DNA from: Ancylobacter aquaticus
GTDB lineage: Bacteria > Pseudomonadota > Alphaproteobacteria > Rhizobiales > Xanthobacteraceae
DNA: 64,000 nucleotides
Direction of reading: 5' to 3'
Assembly (NCBI RefSeq): GCF_004339465.1
Contig: NZ_SMFY01000004.1
Location: forward strand, 186,001-250,000
Both the position numbers and the translations under genes were made by a program. Shown piece by piece: positions 35,215 through 44,070 of the stretch; positions within the stretch are counted from its first letter, which is position 1; every line of letters starts with the position of its first letter. The notes under the pieces are model-generated. The model worked only from the letters and a program-made list of their open reading frames with translations, searched no databases and was not told where the DNA came from.

Positions 35215-35346
35215 CGGGCTCATCTCCTGTGAAGGTGAGCCCGATGCTGGGTCATGACTCAGAAAGATTCAAATGAAACTTCTGTAATGAAACAGTATTA
35301 CCTTCAGAAACGAAGATGAATGACCGTTCAGGTTCATGAATTTACA

Positions 35347-36738
35347 TTAACCAGGCGAGATCATCTTCTCAGGCCGAACGATAGCGTCGAACTCTTCATC
35401 GGTAACATAGCCCCCACCGACAGCTTCCTCGCGCAACGTAGTGCCGTTCTTGTGCGCGGTCTTGGCGATCTTGGCAGCATTGTCGTAGCCGATCTTCGGC
35501 GCCAGCGCCGTCACCAGCATCAGCGAGCGCTCCAGCGCCGCCTTGATGTTGTCCTCGCGCGGCACGATGCCGACGACGCAATTGTCGGTAAAGCTGATCG
35601 CCGCATCGGCGAGCAGGCGCACCGATTGCAGGAAATTATAAGCCATCACCGGGTTGTAGACGTTCAGCTCGAAATGGCCCTGGCTGCCGGCAAAGCTCAG
35701 CGCGGCATTATTGCCGAACACCTGCACGCAGACCTGGGTAAGCGCCTCGCACTGGGTTGGGTTCACCTTGCCCGGCATGATCGAGGAACCCGGCTCGTTT
35801 TCCGGCAGCGCCAGTTCGCCGAGGCCCGAGCGCGGGCCGGAGCCGAGCAGGCGGATGTCGTTGGCGATCTTGAACAGCGACACCGCGACCGTGTTGATCG
35901 CGCCATGCGAGAACACCATGGCGTCATGCGCGGCCAGCGCTTCGAACTTGTTCGGCGCGGAGGTAAAGGGAAGGCCGGTGATGGCGGCGATCCGCTCGGC
36001 CACCTTCTCGGCAAAGCCGATCGGTGCGTTGAGCCCGGTGCCGACCGCCGTGCCGCCTTGCGCCAGTTCCATCAGCCGGGGCAGCGTCTGCTCGATGCGC
36101 TCGATGCCGACCGCGACCTGCTGGGTGTAGCCAGAAAACTCCTGACCAAGTGTCAGCGGCGTGGCGTCCTGCGTATGCGTGCGGCCGATCTTGATGATGT
36201 GCTGCCATTGCGCGGCCTTCTCGCCCAGCGCGTCGCGCAGCAGGGCAAGGGCGGGGATGAGGCGCTGGACGATTTCCTCGGCGGCGGCGACATGCATCGC
36301 CGTCGGGTAGGTGTCGTTGGACGACTGGCTCATATTGACGTGGTCGTTCGGGTGCACCGGCTTCTTGGAGCCGAGCGTGCCGCCCAGAATCTCGATCGCC
36401 CGGTTTGAGATCACCTCATTGGCGTTCATGTTCGACTGCGTGCCCGAGCCGGTCTGCCAGACCGCGAGGGGGAAATGAGCGTCGAGCTTGCCGTCGATAA
36501 CTTCCTGCGCCGCCGCGACGATGGCGTCGGCGAGTGCCGCATCGAGATGGCCGAGATCGCGATTGGTCTCCGCCGCTGCCCGCTTGACGATGCCGAGCGC
36601 CCGCACCACCGGCAGCGGCTGCTTTTCCCAGCCGATCTTGAAATTACCGAGCGAGCGCTGCGCCTGGGCGCCCCAATATTTGTCGCCCTCCACCTCGATG
36701 GGCCCGAACGTGTCGGTTTCGATGCGGGTATTGCTCAT
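35347..36738 (-). CDS. fumC: fumarate hydratase, class II
   Basis: 463 residues from the ATG in [11 protein letters not shown], preceded by AAAGG. The superfamily signature [16 protein letters not shown] is intact and includes the catalytic Ser. [18 protein letters not shown] carries the catalytic His region, and [12 protein letters not shown] is conserved. It hydrates fumarate to malate in the TCA cycle without an iron-sulfur cluster. Its stop lies 132 bases from the start of the Spy-like gene on the same strand. Upstream, a DUF4169-RHH pair is divergent; that neighbourhood (fumC, DUF4169, RHH, and usually sspB) recurs in Rhizobiales as I recall. Confidence 0.96.
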   Translation of the reverse strand: MSNTRIETDTFGPIEVEGDKYWGAQAQRSLGNFKIGWEKQPLPVVRALGIVKRAAAETNRDLGHLDAALADAIVAAAQEVIDGKLDAHFPLAVWQTGSGTQSNMNANEVISNRAIEILGGTLGSKKPVHPNDHVNMSQSSNDTYPTAMHVAAAEEIVQRLIPALALLRDALGEKAAQWQHIIKIGRTHTQDATPLTLGQEFSGYTQQVAVGIERIEQTLPRLMELAQGGTAVGTGLNAPIGFAEKVAERIAAITGLPFTSAPNKFEALAAHDAMVFSHGAINTVAVSLFKIANDIRLLGSGPRSGLGELALPENEPGSSIMPGKVNPTQCEALTQVCVQVFGNNAALSFAGSQGHFELNVYNPVMAYNFLQSVRLLADAAISFTDNCVVGIVPREDNIKAALERSLMLVTALAPKIGYDNAAKIAKTAHKNGTTLREEAVGGGYVTDEEFDAIVRPEKMISPG

Positions 36739-37151
36739 CGTCAAAGCCTTTCGGAGGTCGCGTGCGTCAAGATGGCCCGATCATAGGGGGCGCCAGTGTT
36801 CGCGGCCGGTTTAGCACGCGGCGCCGGGGGACGAAATGCAGCACCGGGGCGGTGACGGTCTCCGCAAGGCTCCGGACCAGAAGATCACAAATGCGTGACA
36901 AGCACAGCTTCTGAGCCCGCCGCCGGCTGTCTTTTTCAAGCACCCCAATACCGCAGTCGCGTCTGAATCTTCCGGCAGCCCGCTACCCGCAACGCTTCAC
37001 GTTCGCCCCCGCGCGCGCGCCGGCGATGACGGCCGCCGCATACCGCAAAACGGCAAATTCTTGGAAAGAGCCATTTTCGCCGATATTATGAGAGAACTAA
37101 TGCAGCGCGACGCGAAGATTCTGCACCCCCTTTCACTGGAGGCTGGCGCCT
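36739..37151. promoter_or_regulatory. intergenic region between fumC and the DUF4169 gene
   Basis: About 410 bases between divergent genes. A good promoter (TTGGAA, 17-base spacer, TATTAT at 37061-37089) serves the rightward genes. Around 36918-36938 a short GC-rich hairpin is followed by CTTTTTC, which could end a small transcript. I saw no credible coding region. Confidence 0.5.
37061..37089 (+). promoter_or_regulatory. putative promoter of the DUF4169-RHH operon
   Basis: TTGGAA at 37061-37066 and TATTAT at 37084-37089 are separated by exactly 17 bases. The start of DUF4169 is about 60 bases downstream. Both hexamers differ from consensus at few positions. Confidence 0.6.
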
Positions 37152-37340
37152 GTGGGCGACATCGTAAACCTCAATCGCCATCGCAAGCGGATCGCGCGCA
37201 GCCAGGCGGAACAAAGCGCCGCGGCCCGGCGTTTGGAGTTTGGCCGTCCAAAGCGTCAGCGCGAGCTCGCGGCGGCCGAGGAACGAAAGCAGGAAAAGAT
37301 GCTTGAAGGGCATAGGCGCATACGAGAGGACGAGACATGA
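37152..37340 (+). CDS. DUF4169 family small basic protein
   Basis: 62 residues from a GTG with a GGAGG ribosome site. The sequence MGDIVNLNRHRKRIARSQAE then EQSAAARRLEFGRPKRQREL is highly charged and helical, as in DUF4169 proteins of alphaproteobacteria. It has no known function. Its stop overlaps the start of the ribbon-helix-helix gene (ATGA), so the two are co-translated and may work together. Confidence 0.85.
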   Translation: MGDIVNLNRHRKRIARSQAEQSAAARRLEFGRPKRQRELAAAEERKQEKMLEGHRRIREDET

Positions 37341-37615
37341 AGAGCCCCGTGGTTAAGCGGTCGATCGTGATTGCCGGGCACAAGACCAGCGTCAGTCTGG
37401 AAGATCAGTTCTGGGACGCCCTCAAGGAGATTGCGGCCAACCGGCGCAGCACCTTGTCGGAAATCGTCGCCTCGATTGATTCCGGACGCAATCAGGGCAA
37501 CCTGTCATCGGCGATCCGGCTTTATGTTCTGGCGCATTACCGTAGCCCGGCCCCCGGCCGCGAAGCCGTTGAACATGCCGAGCGCAATGGATCGCTGCGC
37601 TCTACCGTTGCGTAA
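37337..37615 (+). CDS. ribbon-helix-helix domain protein (RHH_4 type)
   Basis: 92 residues. The ribbon SPVVKRSIVIAGHKTSVSLE is followed by FWDALKEIAANRRSTLSEIV and the second helix region LSSAIRLYVLAHYR, the pattern of the RHH_4 family. Some family members bind arylsulfate sulfotransferases or DNA; this one may be a small DNA-binding regulator. It is coupled to the DUF4169 gene by a 4-base overlap. A hairpin with a TTTT tail follows about 70 bases later, so the pair appears to be a two-gene operon. Confidence 0.85.
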   Translation: MKSPVVKRSIVIAGHKTSVSLEDQFWDALKEIAANRRSTLSEIVASIDSGRNQGNLSSAIRLYVLAHYRSPAPGREAVEHAERNGSLRSTVA

Positions 37616-37652
37616 ACCCGCCGCAGAACCCATATCGGGAGGTGGCGGCGCG

Positions 37653-37681
37653 TTGTAACCTGATGCCTCGTCACCTATAAC
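37653..37681 (+). promoter_or_regulatory. putative promoter of hflKC
   Basis: TTGTAA (37653-37658), a 17-base spacer and TATAAC (37676-37681). The predicted leader to hflK is about 108 bases. Confidence 0.5.
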
Positions 37682-37720
37682 CGCCTCGTCACGTCGTTCG
37701 GACGGCGAGGCGCGGGTTTT
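37682..37720 (+). terminator. terminator-like hairpin between the RHH gene and hflK
   Basis: CGCCTCG (37682-37688) pairs with CGAGGCG (37706-37712), and inside it CGTC pairs with GACG around GTTCG. GGGTTTTCTT follows. It overlaps the start region expected from the -10 at 37676, so transcripts from that promoter would skip part of the stem while read-through from upstream would terminate. Confidence 0.6.
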
Positions 37721-37795
37721 CTTGCACGGTGGCGTCTGCCGGTTCTGCGCTTGCGAGCCCGGACAAGCCGGGCGCGCAAACGGAGTTGGCGCGGA

Positions 37796-38950
37796 ATGTC
37801 ATGGAAGAACCAGAGCGGCGGGCCATGGGGCGGTGGTCCGCGCGGCCCGTGGGGCACTGGTCCGCAATCGTCAGGACCGAACTCTCCCGATCTTGAAGAT
37901 CTGATCCGTCGCGGTCAGGAGAAGTTGCGGACGGCGATACCGGGCGGTTTTGGCACCGGCAAGGGCATCGTGGTGGTGGTGGCGCTGGCCATCGTCATCT
38001 GGCTGCTCTCCGGCTTCTACCGCGTCGAGCCCGACGAACAGGGCGTGGTTCTGCGCTTCGGCAAATTTGTCGGGACGACCAATCCCGGCCTGAACTACCA
38101 TCTCCCCTATCCCGTCGAGACCGTGCTGACCCCCCAGGTCACGCGCGTCAACCGCATCGACATCGGCCTGCGCACCGGCGACGATCCGCGCCGTGGAGCG
38201 GCAGTGCGCGACGTTGCGGAAGAAAGCCAGATGCTGACCGGCGACGAGAACATCGTCGACGTGGATTTCGCCGTTTTCTGGATGGTGAAGCCTGCGGCGG
38301 CCGGCTCGCTCGAAGACGTCGGCGCGGCCAACTTCCTGTTCAACGTCCAGAACCCCGAAGGCACCATCAAGGCCGTGGCGGAGAGTGCCATGCGCGAGGT
38401 GGTCGGCCGCACCAACATCCAGCCCATCCTCACCGGCGCGCGCCAGAACATCGAAACGGCGGTGCAGGAACTCATGCAGCGCACGCTGGATGGTTACCGG
38501 GCGGGCGTTCTCGTCACCCAGGTCCAGTTGCAGAAGGTGGATCCGCCCTCGCAGGTGATCGATTCCTTCCGTGACGTGCAGGCGGCGCGTGCCGACGCCG
38601 AGCGTCTCCAGAACGAGGCCCAGTCCTACGCCAACCGCGTGGTGCCGGAAGCCCGAGGCGATGCCGCGCGCATCACCCAGGGCGCCGAGGGCTACAAGGA
38701 GCGGGCGATCATCGAGGCGAGAGGCCAGGCGGCGCGCTTCCTCAGCGTTCTGGGCGAGTACCAGAAGGCGCCCGAAGTCACGCGCCAGCGCCTCTATCTC
38801 GAAACAATGGAACGCGTGTTCGGCGGAATGGACAAGGTGATCATCGATCCTGCGGCAGGCGGCTCTTCCGGCGTCGTCCCCTATCTGCCCCTCGCACCGC
38901 TCACGGGCAGCACCACCGCTCCGGCGGCCGCTCAGGGAGCCGCGAAATGA
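37796..38950 (+). CDS. hflK: HflK, FtsH-modulating membrane protein
   Basis: 384 residues from the ATG in MSWKNQSGG; a GGAG lies upstream. A Gly/Pro/Trp-rich N-terminus (GGPWGGGPRGPWGTGP) precedes a single membrane helix GIVVVVALAIVIWLLSGFY and the SPFH (stomatin/prohibitin/flotillin/HflK) domain (VEPDEQGVVLRFGKFVG onward). A coiled-coil follows (DVQAARADAERLQNEAQSYA). HflK and HflC form a large cage around the FtsH protease and modulate it. The stop overlaps the hflC start by 4 bases. Confidence 0.94.
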   Translation: MSWKNQSGGPWGGGPRGPWGTGPQSSGPNSPDLEDLIRRGQEKLRTAIPGGFGTGKGIVVVVALAIVIWLLSGFYRVEPDEQGVVLRFGKFVGTTNPGLNYHLPYPVETVLTPQVTRVNRIDIGLRTGDDPRRGAAVRDVAEESQMLTGDENIVDVDFAVFWMVKPAAAGSLEDVGAANFLFNVQNPEGTIKAVAESAMREVVGRTNIQPILTGARQNIETAVQELMQRTLDGYRAGVLVTQVQLQKVDPPSQVIDSFRDVQAARADAERLQNEAQSYANRVVPEARGDAARITQGAEGYKERAIIEARGQAARFLSVLGEYQKAPEVTRQRLYLETMERVFGGMDKVIIDPAAGGSSGVVPYLPLAPLTGSTTAPAAAQGAAK

Positions 38951-39891
38951 GGAACAGTCTCGGTCTCATTCTGGCGGTCCTTGTCGCCGCCGTCCTCATC
39001 GGCCTGTTCTCGGCCCTGTTCAGCGTCTACCAGACCCAGCAGGCGCTCGTTCTGCGTCTCGGCGAACCCATCCGGGTCATCGAGGAGCCGGGCCTGCACG
39101 CAAAGATCCCGCTGGTCGACAGCGTGATCCTCATCGACAACCGCATTCTCGATCTCGAAAACCCGTCTCAGGAAGTGATCGCTTCCGATCAGAAGCGCCT
39201 CGTCGTGGACGCCTTCGCCCGGTATCGCATCGTCAATCCGCTGCGCTTCTACCAGTCGGTCGGCACCATCGACGCGGCCAACTCGCGTCTCGCCACGATC
39301 CTGAACTCGTCGCTGCGCCGCGTGCTGGGCGAATCCACCTTCATCGAGGTGGTCCGCGACCAGCGCGAGGCGCTCATGGGGCGCATTCGCGACCAGGTGA
39401 ACCGTGAGGCAACCGGCTTCGGCATCGACGTCATCGATGTCCGCATCCGTCGCGCGGACCTGCCGGAGGCCAACAGCCAGGCGGTGTTCCAGCGCATGCA
39501 GACCGAGCGTCAGCGCGAAGCCTCCGAGATCCGCGCGCAGGGTGCCGAAGCGGCCCAGACCATCCGCTCCCGCTCCGACCGCGACTCGACGATCATCGTC
39601 GCCGAAGCCAATGCCACCGCCGACCAACTGCGCGGCGAGGGCGAGGCCCAGCGCAACGAGATCTTCGCGCAGGCCTATAATCAGGACCGGGGCTTCTTCG
39701 ACTTCTATCGGTCGATGCAGGCCTATGAAGCCTCGCTGAAGGGCTCGGACACGCGGATGCTGCTGGCGCCGGATTCGGAATTCTTCCGCTTCTTCGGCAA
39801 TCCGGCGGCCCGCCCGGCCGCGGCTCCCAGCGCGGCGGCTGCGCCCGTCGCGCCGGCGGCACCGGCGGCGCCTCTCGCGCCCGCCAACTAA
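38947..39891 (+). CDS. hflC: HflC, FtsH-modulating membrane protein
   Basis: 314 residues. The N-terminal helix (LGLILAVLVAAVLIGLFSAL) is followed by the SPFH domain (TQQALVLRLGEPIRVIEEPG, GLHAKIPLVDSVILIDNRI) and the coiled coil containing ERQREASEIRAQGAEAAQ. It is the partner of HflK in the FtsH-associated complex. An Ala/Pro-rich tail (about 25 residues) is longer than in E. coli HflC. It overlaps hflK by 4 bases, and a DUF2065 gene follows after 12 bases. The order hflK-hflC-DUF2065-degP is conserved in Rhizobiales. Confidence 0.94.
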   Translation: MRNSLGLILAVLVAAVLIGLFSALFSVYQTQQALVLRLGEPIRVIEEPGLHAKIPLVDSVILIDNRILDLENPSQEVIASDQKRLVVDAFARYRIVNPLRFYQSVGTIDAANSRLATILNSSLRRVLGESTFIEVVRDQREALMGRIRDQVNREATGFGIDVIDVRIRRADLPEANSQAVFQRMQTERQREASEIRAQGAEAAQTIRSRSDRDSTIIVAEANATADQLRGEGEAQRNEIFAQAYNQDRGFFDFYRSMQAYEASLKGSDTRMLLAPDSEFFRFFGNPAARPAAAPSAAAAPVAPAAPAAPLAPAN

Positions 39892-39903
39892 CGCGGCGCG
39901 ACG

Positions 39904-40089
39904 ATGTACGATCTCATCGTCGCGCTCGGCCTCGTCCTGGTGATTGAGGGTCTGGTGCTCGCCGCCGCTCCGGCGGCGGTGCGCCGCTCCGCCGATGCGA
40001 TCACGCAGTTGACCGATTCGCCGTTGCGGGTGGCCGGCATCGTCGGCGCCGTCCTGGGCTTGGCCATCGTTTGGCTTATCCGAGGCTAA
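39904..40089 (+). CDS. DUF2065 family small membrane protein
   Basis: 61 residues with two hydrophobic segments, LIVALGLVLVIEGLVLAAAP and RVAGIVGAVLGLAIVWLI, separated by a short polar loop. That is the DUF2065 pattern, usually found between hflC and a Deg-family protease. The role is unknown but the conserved position suggests a link to HflKC/FtsH function. A strong terminator begins one base after its stop, so it is the last gene of the hflKC operon. Confidence 0.88.
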   Translation: MYDLIVALGLVLVIEGLVLAAAPAAVRRSADAITQLTDSPLRVAGIVGAVLGLAIVWLIRG

Positions 40090-40090
40090 A

Positions 40091-40125
40091 GAGGCGGGGC
40101 CACGCGCCCCGCCTCGCGCTCTTTT
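40091..40125 (+). terminator. intrinsic terminator after the DUF2065 gene
   Basis: A perfect 10-bp stem, GAGGCGGGGC with GCCCCGCCTC, and CACGC loop, followed by GCGCTCTTTT. It separates the hflKC operon from degP, so degP must have its own promoter within 40126-40224. Confidence 0.85.
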
Positions 40126-40224
40126 GGCTTGCATCGCATCTTGCGGCGGTTAGCGTCTGACGCAACGGCCCCTGAGTTTCGGGCCGTTCCGCCCGGATCC
40201 GCGTGGCGGCGTCAAGGAGGCTTC

Positions 40225-41808
40225 ATGATCAACTGCCTTGAGGGCCCCGGCCTTAAGCGTTCCACCGTCGCGCTTCCTGCCCTGGAGCGGGCCCCTTCCT
40301 CCCCCCGGCCGCACCGCACCATGGGCCGCCTCGTGCGCCGCCTCGGCGCCGTGCTCATCGCCTTCAGCCTGGCCGCACCGCTGGCCGTGATGCCGCAGCC
40401 GGCCGACGCTGCCGCCGTCAAGGGCCCCGACACGGTGGCCGACACCGCCGCCCTGATCATGGACGCGGTGGTCAATATTTCGACCTCGCAGACCGTCGCC
40501 CCCTCGCGCAGCGTGCCGACGCCGGAACTCCCGCCGGGCTCGCCTTTCGAAGAGTTCTTCGAGGAGTTCTTCAAGCGCCGCCAGCAGCAGGGCGAAGACC
40601 AGGCGCCGCGCCGCGTTTCCTCGCTCGGCTCGGGTTTCGTCATCGACGCGAGCGGCTTCATCGTCACCAATAATCACGTCATCGCCGATGCCGACGAGGT
40701 CTATGCCAACTTCGCCGACGGCTCGAAGCTGAAGGCGGAGATTGTCGGTCGCGACACCAAGATCGACATTGCCCTGCTCAAGGTGACGCCCGAGCCCGAT
40801 AAGCCGCTCAAGGCGGTCAAGTTCGGCAATTCCGACATTCTGCGCGTCGGCGACTGGGTGATGGCCATCGGCAACCCGTTCGGTCTCGGTGGCACGCTCA
40901 CCGTGGGCGTCATCTCCGCCCGCAACCGCGACATCAATTCCGGCCCCTACGACAATTTCCTGCAAACGGACGCGGCCATCAACCGCGGCAATTCCGGCGG
41001 CCCGCTGTTCAACATGGATGGCGACGTGGTCGGCATCAACACCGCCATCATCTCGCCCTCCGGTGGCTCCATCGGCATCGGCTTCGCCGTGCCCTCCAAC
41101 ACCGCCATCCCGATCATCGCCCAGCTCAAGGAGTTCGGCGAGACGCGGCGCGGCTGGATCGGGGTCCGTATCCAGCAGGTCACGCCCGAAATCGCCGAGA
41201 GCCTGTCGCTCGATCGCGCGCGCGGGGCGCTGATCGGCTCGGTGAACGAGGACGGCCCGGCCGCCAAGGGCGGCCTCAAGGCCGGCGATGTGGTCACCAG
41301 TTTCGACGGCAAGGAAGTGCGCGACATGCGCGCGCTGCCGATCATCGTGGCCGACACGCCGGTCGACAAGGAAGTCGACGTCGTCGTCATCCGCAAGGGC
41401 CAGCAGGAGACGCTCAAGCTCGTCGTCGGTCGCCTCGACGAGGGCACGCCATCGCCGAGCGCCACCGAAACGCCGGAGCAGAAGCCGGACGCCCCGCCGC
41501 CGGTGACGACGCTCAAGCTGATGGGCGTCGAGATGGCGGAGATGACGCCGGAGCTGCGCACGCGCTTCAAGATCAAGGACGAGCTCAAGGGGGTGGTGGT
41601 CATGGCGGTCGAAGCCGGCTCGGTCGCCGCCGAGCGCGGCATCGCCGCGGGCAACCTCATCGTCGAGGTCAATCAGGAAGCCACCCTGACCCCCGGGGAT
41701 GTCGAGAACCGCCTGGCGGCGCTCAAGAAGGAGGGTCGCCGCTCGGCTCTGCTGATGGTGGCCGATCCCGAGGGGCAAATTCGCTTCACCGCGCTGCCGA
41801 TCGAGTGA
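40225..41808 (+). CDS. degP: Do/DegP (HtrA) family periplasmic serine protease
   Basis: 527 residues from the ATG after AAGGAGG; the frame is open 32 codons upstream. A signal sequence with a long n-region (LGAVLIAFSLAAPLAVM) is followed by the trypsin-like domain with the triad His151 (TNNHVIAD), Asp181 (TKIDIALLK) and Ser257 (NRGNSGGPLFN). Two PDZ domains come after it (about 310-400 and 430-527), including GWIGVRIQQVTPEIAESLS and AAKGGLKAGDVVTSFDGKEV. It degrades or refolds misfolded envelope proteins. The LA loop (PFEEFFEEFFKRRQQQG) is the usual regulatory loop of the family. Confidence 0.95.
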   Translation: MINCLEGPGLKRSTVALPALERAPSSPRPHRTMGRLVRRLGAVLIAFSLAAPLAVMPQPADAAAVKGPDTVADTAALIMDAVVNISTSQTVAPSRSVPTPELPPGSPFEEFFEEFFKRRQQQGEDQAPRRVSSLGSGFVIDASGFIVTNNHVIADADEVYANFADGSKLKAEIVGRDTKIDIALLKVTPEPDKPLKAVKFGNSDILRVGDWVMAIGNPFGLGGTLTVGVISARNRDINSGPYDNFLQTDAAINRGNSGGPLFNMDGDVVGINTAIISPSGGSIGIGFAVPSNTAIPIIAQLKEFGETRRGWIGVRIQQVTPEIAESLSLDRARGALIGSVNEDGPAAKGGLKAGDVVTSFDGKEVRDMRALPIIVADTPVDKEVDVVVIRKGQQETLKLVVGRLDEGTPSPSATETPEQKPDAPPPVTTLKLMGVEMAEMTPELRTRFKIKDELKGVVVMAVEAGSVAAERGIAAGNLIVEVNQEATLTPGDVENRLAALKKEGRRSALLMVADPEGQIRFTALPIE

Positions 41809-41870
41809 TCGGCGGCGTCCGGTCCGCCCGGTTGCCGGGCACCGCGCTCTGAAGTCGTCACGACCCCAGC

Positions 41871-41900
41871 ACCCCGGAGCTCCGCTCCGGGGTTTTCGTT
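41871..41900 (+). terminator. intrinsic terminator after degP
   Basis: A 10-bp stem (ACCCCGGAGC with GCTCCGGGGT) closes on TCC and is followed by TTTTCGTT. Confidence 0.9.
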
Positions 41901-41944
41901 GTTGAGCCCGGTCGGAATGGCCGCAGAATCCCGGCGCGGCGCGC

Positions 41945-42427
41945 TCAGGGGCGCGGCGGGGGCATGGGCGGCAGCTGCGGCAGCCCCGTGCCGGCCTCGG
42001 CCTGCGAGGTCTTGCTCTCGGTCAGCTGCACCGTCCAGCTTTTCTGCTCATGGGTGTCGACCTCGAAGAAGCCGGTGCGGTCAAAGCCGCGTGCCAGGCA
42101 ATCCTGGATGCCGCGAATGGTGAATTCCTTCTCGCGGGTGCACATGAAGGCCTTGCCGGACCATTCCCCGCCGAGATCGTAGTCGATGGCGTAGACGTAA
42201 TAGAAGCGAGCCACCAGATCGCCGCGCAGCAGCGTCTCGCAGCTGTTGGCGCCGATGTTCCACCAGCCCTCGGTGGACCAGGCATTGCCGTCCTTGTAGC
42301 CGAGCGCGATACCGACCCGGCTGGGGGAGCGGTTGCACAGGCGGAAATCCGCCGCTGCGGGCTGCGGCATCAGGCACGCGAGCACCGGCACCGCCAGCAC
42401 CGCCGCCATACAGGCGCGCCCCATCAT
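41945..42427 (-). CDS. DUF1036 family secreted protein
   Basis: 160 residues from MMGRACM; an upstream ATG would add 31 residues and overlap the end of the preceding glycerate kinase gene. A signal peptide (MAAVLAVPVLACLMPQPAAA) leads into the DUF1036 domain: FRLCNRSPSRVGIALGYKDG, WSTEGWWNIGANSCETLLRG, and FYYVYAIDYDLGGEWSGKAF. Four cysteines (FRLCN, NSCET, FMCTR, QDCLA) probably form two disulfides. The family is widespread in alphaproteobacteria and has no established role. A Pro-rich tail ends PPMPPPRP. Confidence 0.85.
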   Translation of the reverse strand: MMGRACMAAVLAVPVLACLMPQPAAADFRLCNRSPSRVGIALGYKDGNAWSTEGWWNIGANSCETLLRGDLVARFYYVYAIDYDLGGEWSGKAFMCTREKEFTIRGIQDCLARGFDRTGFFEVDTHEQKSWTVQLTESKTSQAEAGTGLPQLPPMPPPRP

Positions 42428-42488
42428 GCGCAGCGCAGCCCCGCCACGGCGGGTTGCACCCGGGAGGACGGCGCGCCGGTCCTCTGTG

Positions 42489-43790
42489 TCACTCGTCGAC
42501 GAGAACGGCTCGGAAATCATTGACGTTTGTGCAGGTCGGCCCCGGCGTAAGCAGGTCTCCGAGGGACTCGAAGAAACTGGTCGAATCGTTATCGGCGAGA
42601 AAGGCGGCAGGATCGAGACCCAGCGCCTTCGCCCGGGCCAGCGTGTCCGGCATCACATAGGCGCCGGCGGGGTCGGAAGCGTCGCCACCACCGCCATCGG
42701 TGCCATCGGTGTCGCCGGCCACCGCATAAATGCCCGCCGCGCCGTCGAGCGCGACGGCGAGCGCCAGCGCGAACTCCTGGTTCGGGCCGCCGCGCCCCTC
42801 GCCGCGCATGGTCACGGTGAGTTCGCCGCCCGAGAGCAGAACTGCCTTGCGGCCCGCCGCCTTCAGTTCCTTGGCCTTGGCCGCCTGCGCCGCCGCCACC
42901 TCGCGGGCCTCGCCTTCCAGATTGTCGCCGAGCAGCACCGGCTCGATGCCGGCCTCACGGGCGATCTTTTCCGCTGCGACGAACGAATCGGCCGGCCGCG
43001 AAATCAGAATGTACTCGGAGCCGGCAAAGGCCGGGTCGCCGGGCTTGGGCGATTCATTGGCCGGGTCGCGCAGCGCCACCGCGACGGAAGGCGGCGGGTC
43101 GATGCGGTAGCGGGCGAGCACGTCGCGCGCCTCCGCTAGCGTCGTCGGGTCCGGCACGGTCGGGCCGGAGCCGATCACCGCCGGGTCGTCGCCCGGCACG
43201 TCGGAGACGGAGAGCGTCACCACCCGCGCCGGCTGGGCCAGCGCCGCGAGCCGGCCGCCCTTTATCTGCGAGAGGTGCTTTCGCACCGTGTTGATCTCGG
43301 TGATGTTGGCACCCGAGCGCAGCAGCGCGCGGGTCAGCGCCCGCTTGTCGTCGAGTTCCACCCCCTCGGCCGGGGCGATCCAGTTGGCCGAGGCGCCGCC
43401 CGAGAGCAGCACGAGCACGAGGTCGTTGGCGGTGGCGGAAGCGGCGAGGTCGATCGCCTTCTGCGCGCCGGCAAGGCCCGCCGCGTCAGGCACGGGGTGG
43501 CCGGCCTCGACCATCTCCAGCTGGCGCGTGGGGCGGCCATAGCCGTGGCGGGCGACGCCGATGCCGACCAGCCGGGAGGGGTCGACGCCCATCTCGTCAA
43601 GATAATGCCGCTCGGCGACTTCCAGCATCGAACCGGCGGCCTTGCCGGCGGCGAGCAGGATCAGCCGGCCATGGGGGGGGGGCGGCGGCAGGGCCGGCGG
43701 CAGGCAGGTGGACGGGTGAGCAGCCGCAACGGCGGCGGTAAACAGGCGATCGAGAAAATTACGCGCCGAAACCTCAGACATTACCACCAT
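42489..43790 (-). CDS. glycerate kinase, type 2 (glycerate 2-kinase, MOFRL family)
   Basis: 433 residues; a second ATG three codons later is possible. The N-domain contains GRLILLAAGKAAGSMLEVAE and VLLSGGASANWIAPAEGVEL, and the C-terminal MOFRL domain shows LLSGGELTVTMRGEGRGGPN, QEFALALAVAL and GDTDGTDGGG. It phosphorylates D-glycerate to 2-phosphoglycerate, feeding photorespiratory, serine-cycle or tartronate carbon into glycolysis; older annotations call the family hydroxypyruvate reductase (ttuD). Upstream, between it and a divergent gene, lie two palindromic repeat units that could control it. Confidence 0.9.
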   Translation of the reverse strand: MVVMSEVSARNFLDRLFTAAVAAAHPSTCLPPALPPPPPHGRLILLAAGKAAGSMLEVAERHYLDEMGVDPSRLVGIGVARHGYGRPTRQLEMVEAGHPVPDAAGLAGAQKAIDLAASATANDLVLVLLSGGASANWIAPAEGVELDDKRALTRALLRSGANITEINTVRKHLSQIKGGRLAALAQPARVVTLSVSDVPGDDPAVIGSGPTVPDPTTLAEARDVLARYRIDPPPSVAVALRDPANESPKPGDPAFAGSEYILISRPADSFVAAEKIAREAGIEPVLLGDNLEGEAREVAAAQAAKAKELKAAGRKAVLLSGGELTVTMRGEGRGGPNQEFALALAVALDGAAGIYAVAGDTDGTDGGGGDASDPAGAYVMPDTLARAKALGLDPAAFLADNDSTSFFESLGDLLTPGPTCTNVNDFRAVLVDE

Positions 43791-43851
43791 ACCCCGCCCC
43801 GAAGGAGCCCTTCCTGCCGGTCTGCTGCCCGACCATTGCTTCGTGCGCGAC

Positions 43852-43956
43852 CCGATCAGATTGAACCAACCTGATCGGCCAGTCGCGCTCTAACTCTATG
43901 ATAGAGAACGCGTTATCCGATCAACTTGCGTTGCAAGCTGATCGGCGCGTGCTCTA
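43852..43956. repeat. two tandem palindromic repeat units in a divergent promoter region
   Basis: Unit 1 (43852-43892) is CCGATCAG-(11 bases)-CTGATCGG, an 8-bp exact palindrome, followed after 8 bases by GCTCTA. Unit 2 (43917-43956) is CCGATCAACTTGC-GTT-GCAAGCTGATCGG (13-bp arms, one mismatch), followed after 5 bases by GCTCTA. The shared plan, palindrome plus GCTCTA, resembles a common rhizobial intergenic repeat; alternatively it is a pair of operators. Confidence 0.7.
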
Positions 43957-44070
43957 GTGCGCGCCGACGCGAATCCCGAGCGGCGCGACGCGAAACGGGC
44001 GTATTCCTATGGCACGGCAGGGCCTACGTCGATATCCTCTTGAACACTTCGCCTCAACGCACAGGCAATT

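Noticed and set aside
37152-37615. DUF4169-RHH as a toxin-antitoxin module.
   Set aside because: The RHH protein could be an antitoxin by fold, but the upstream protein has no toxin signature and this family position next to fumC is a core-genome arrangement.
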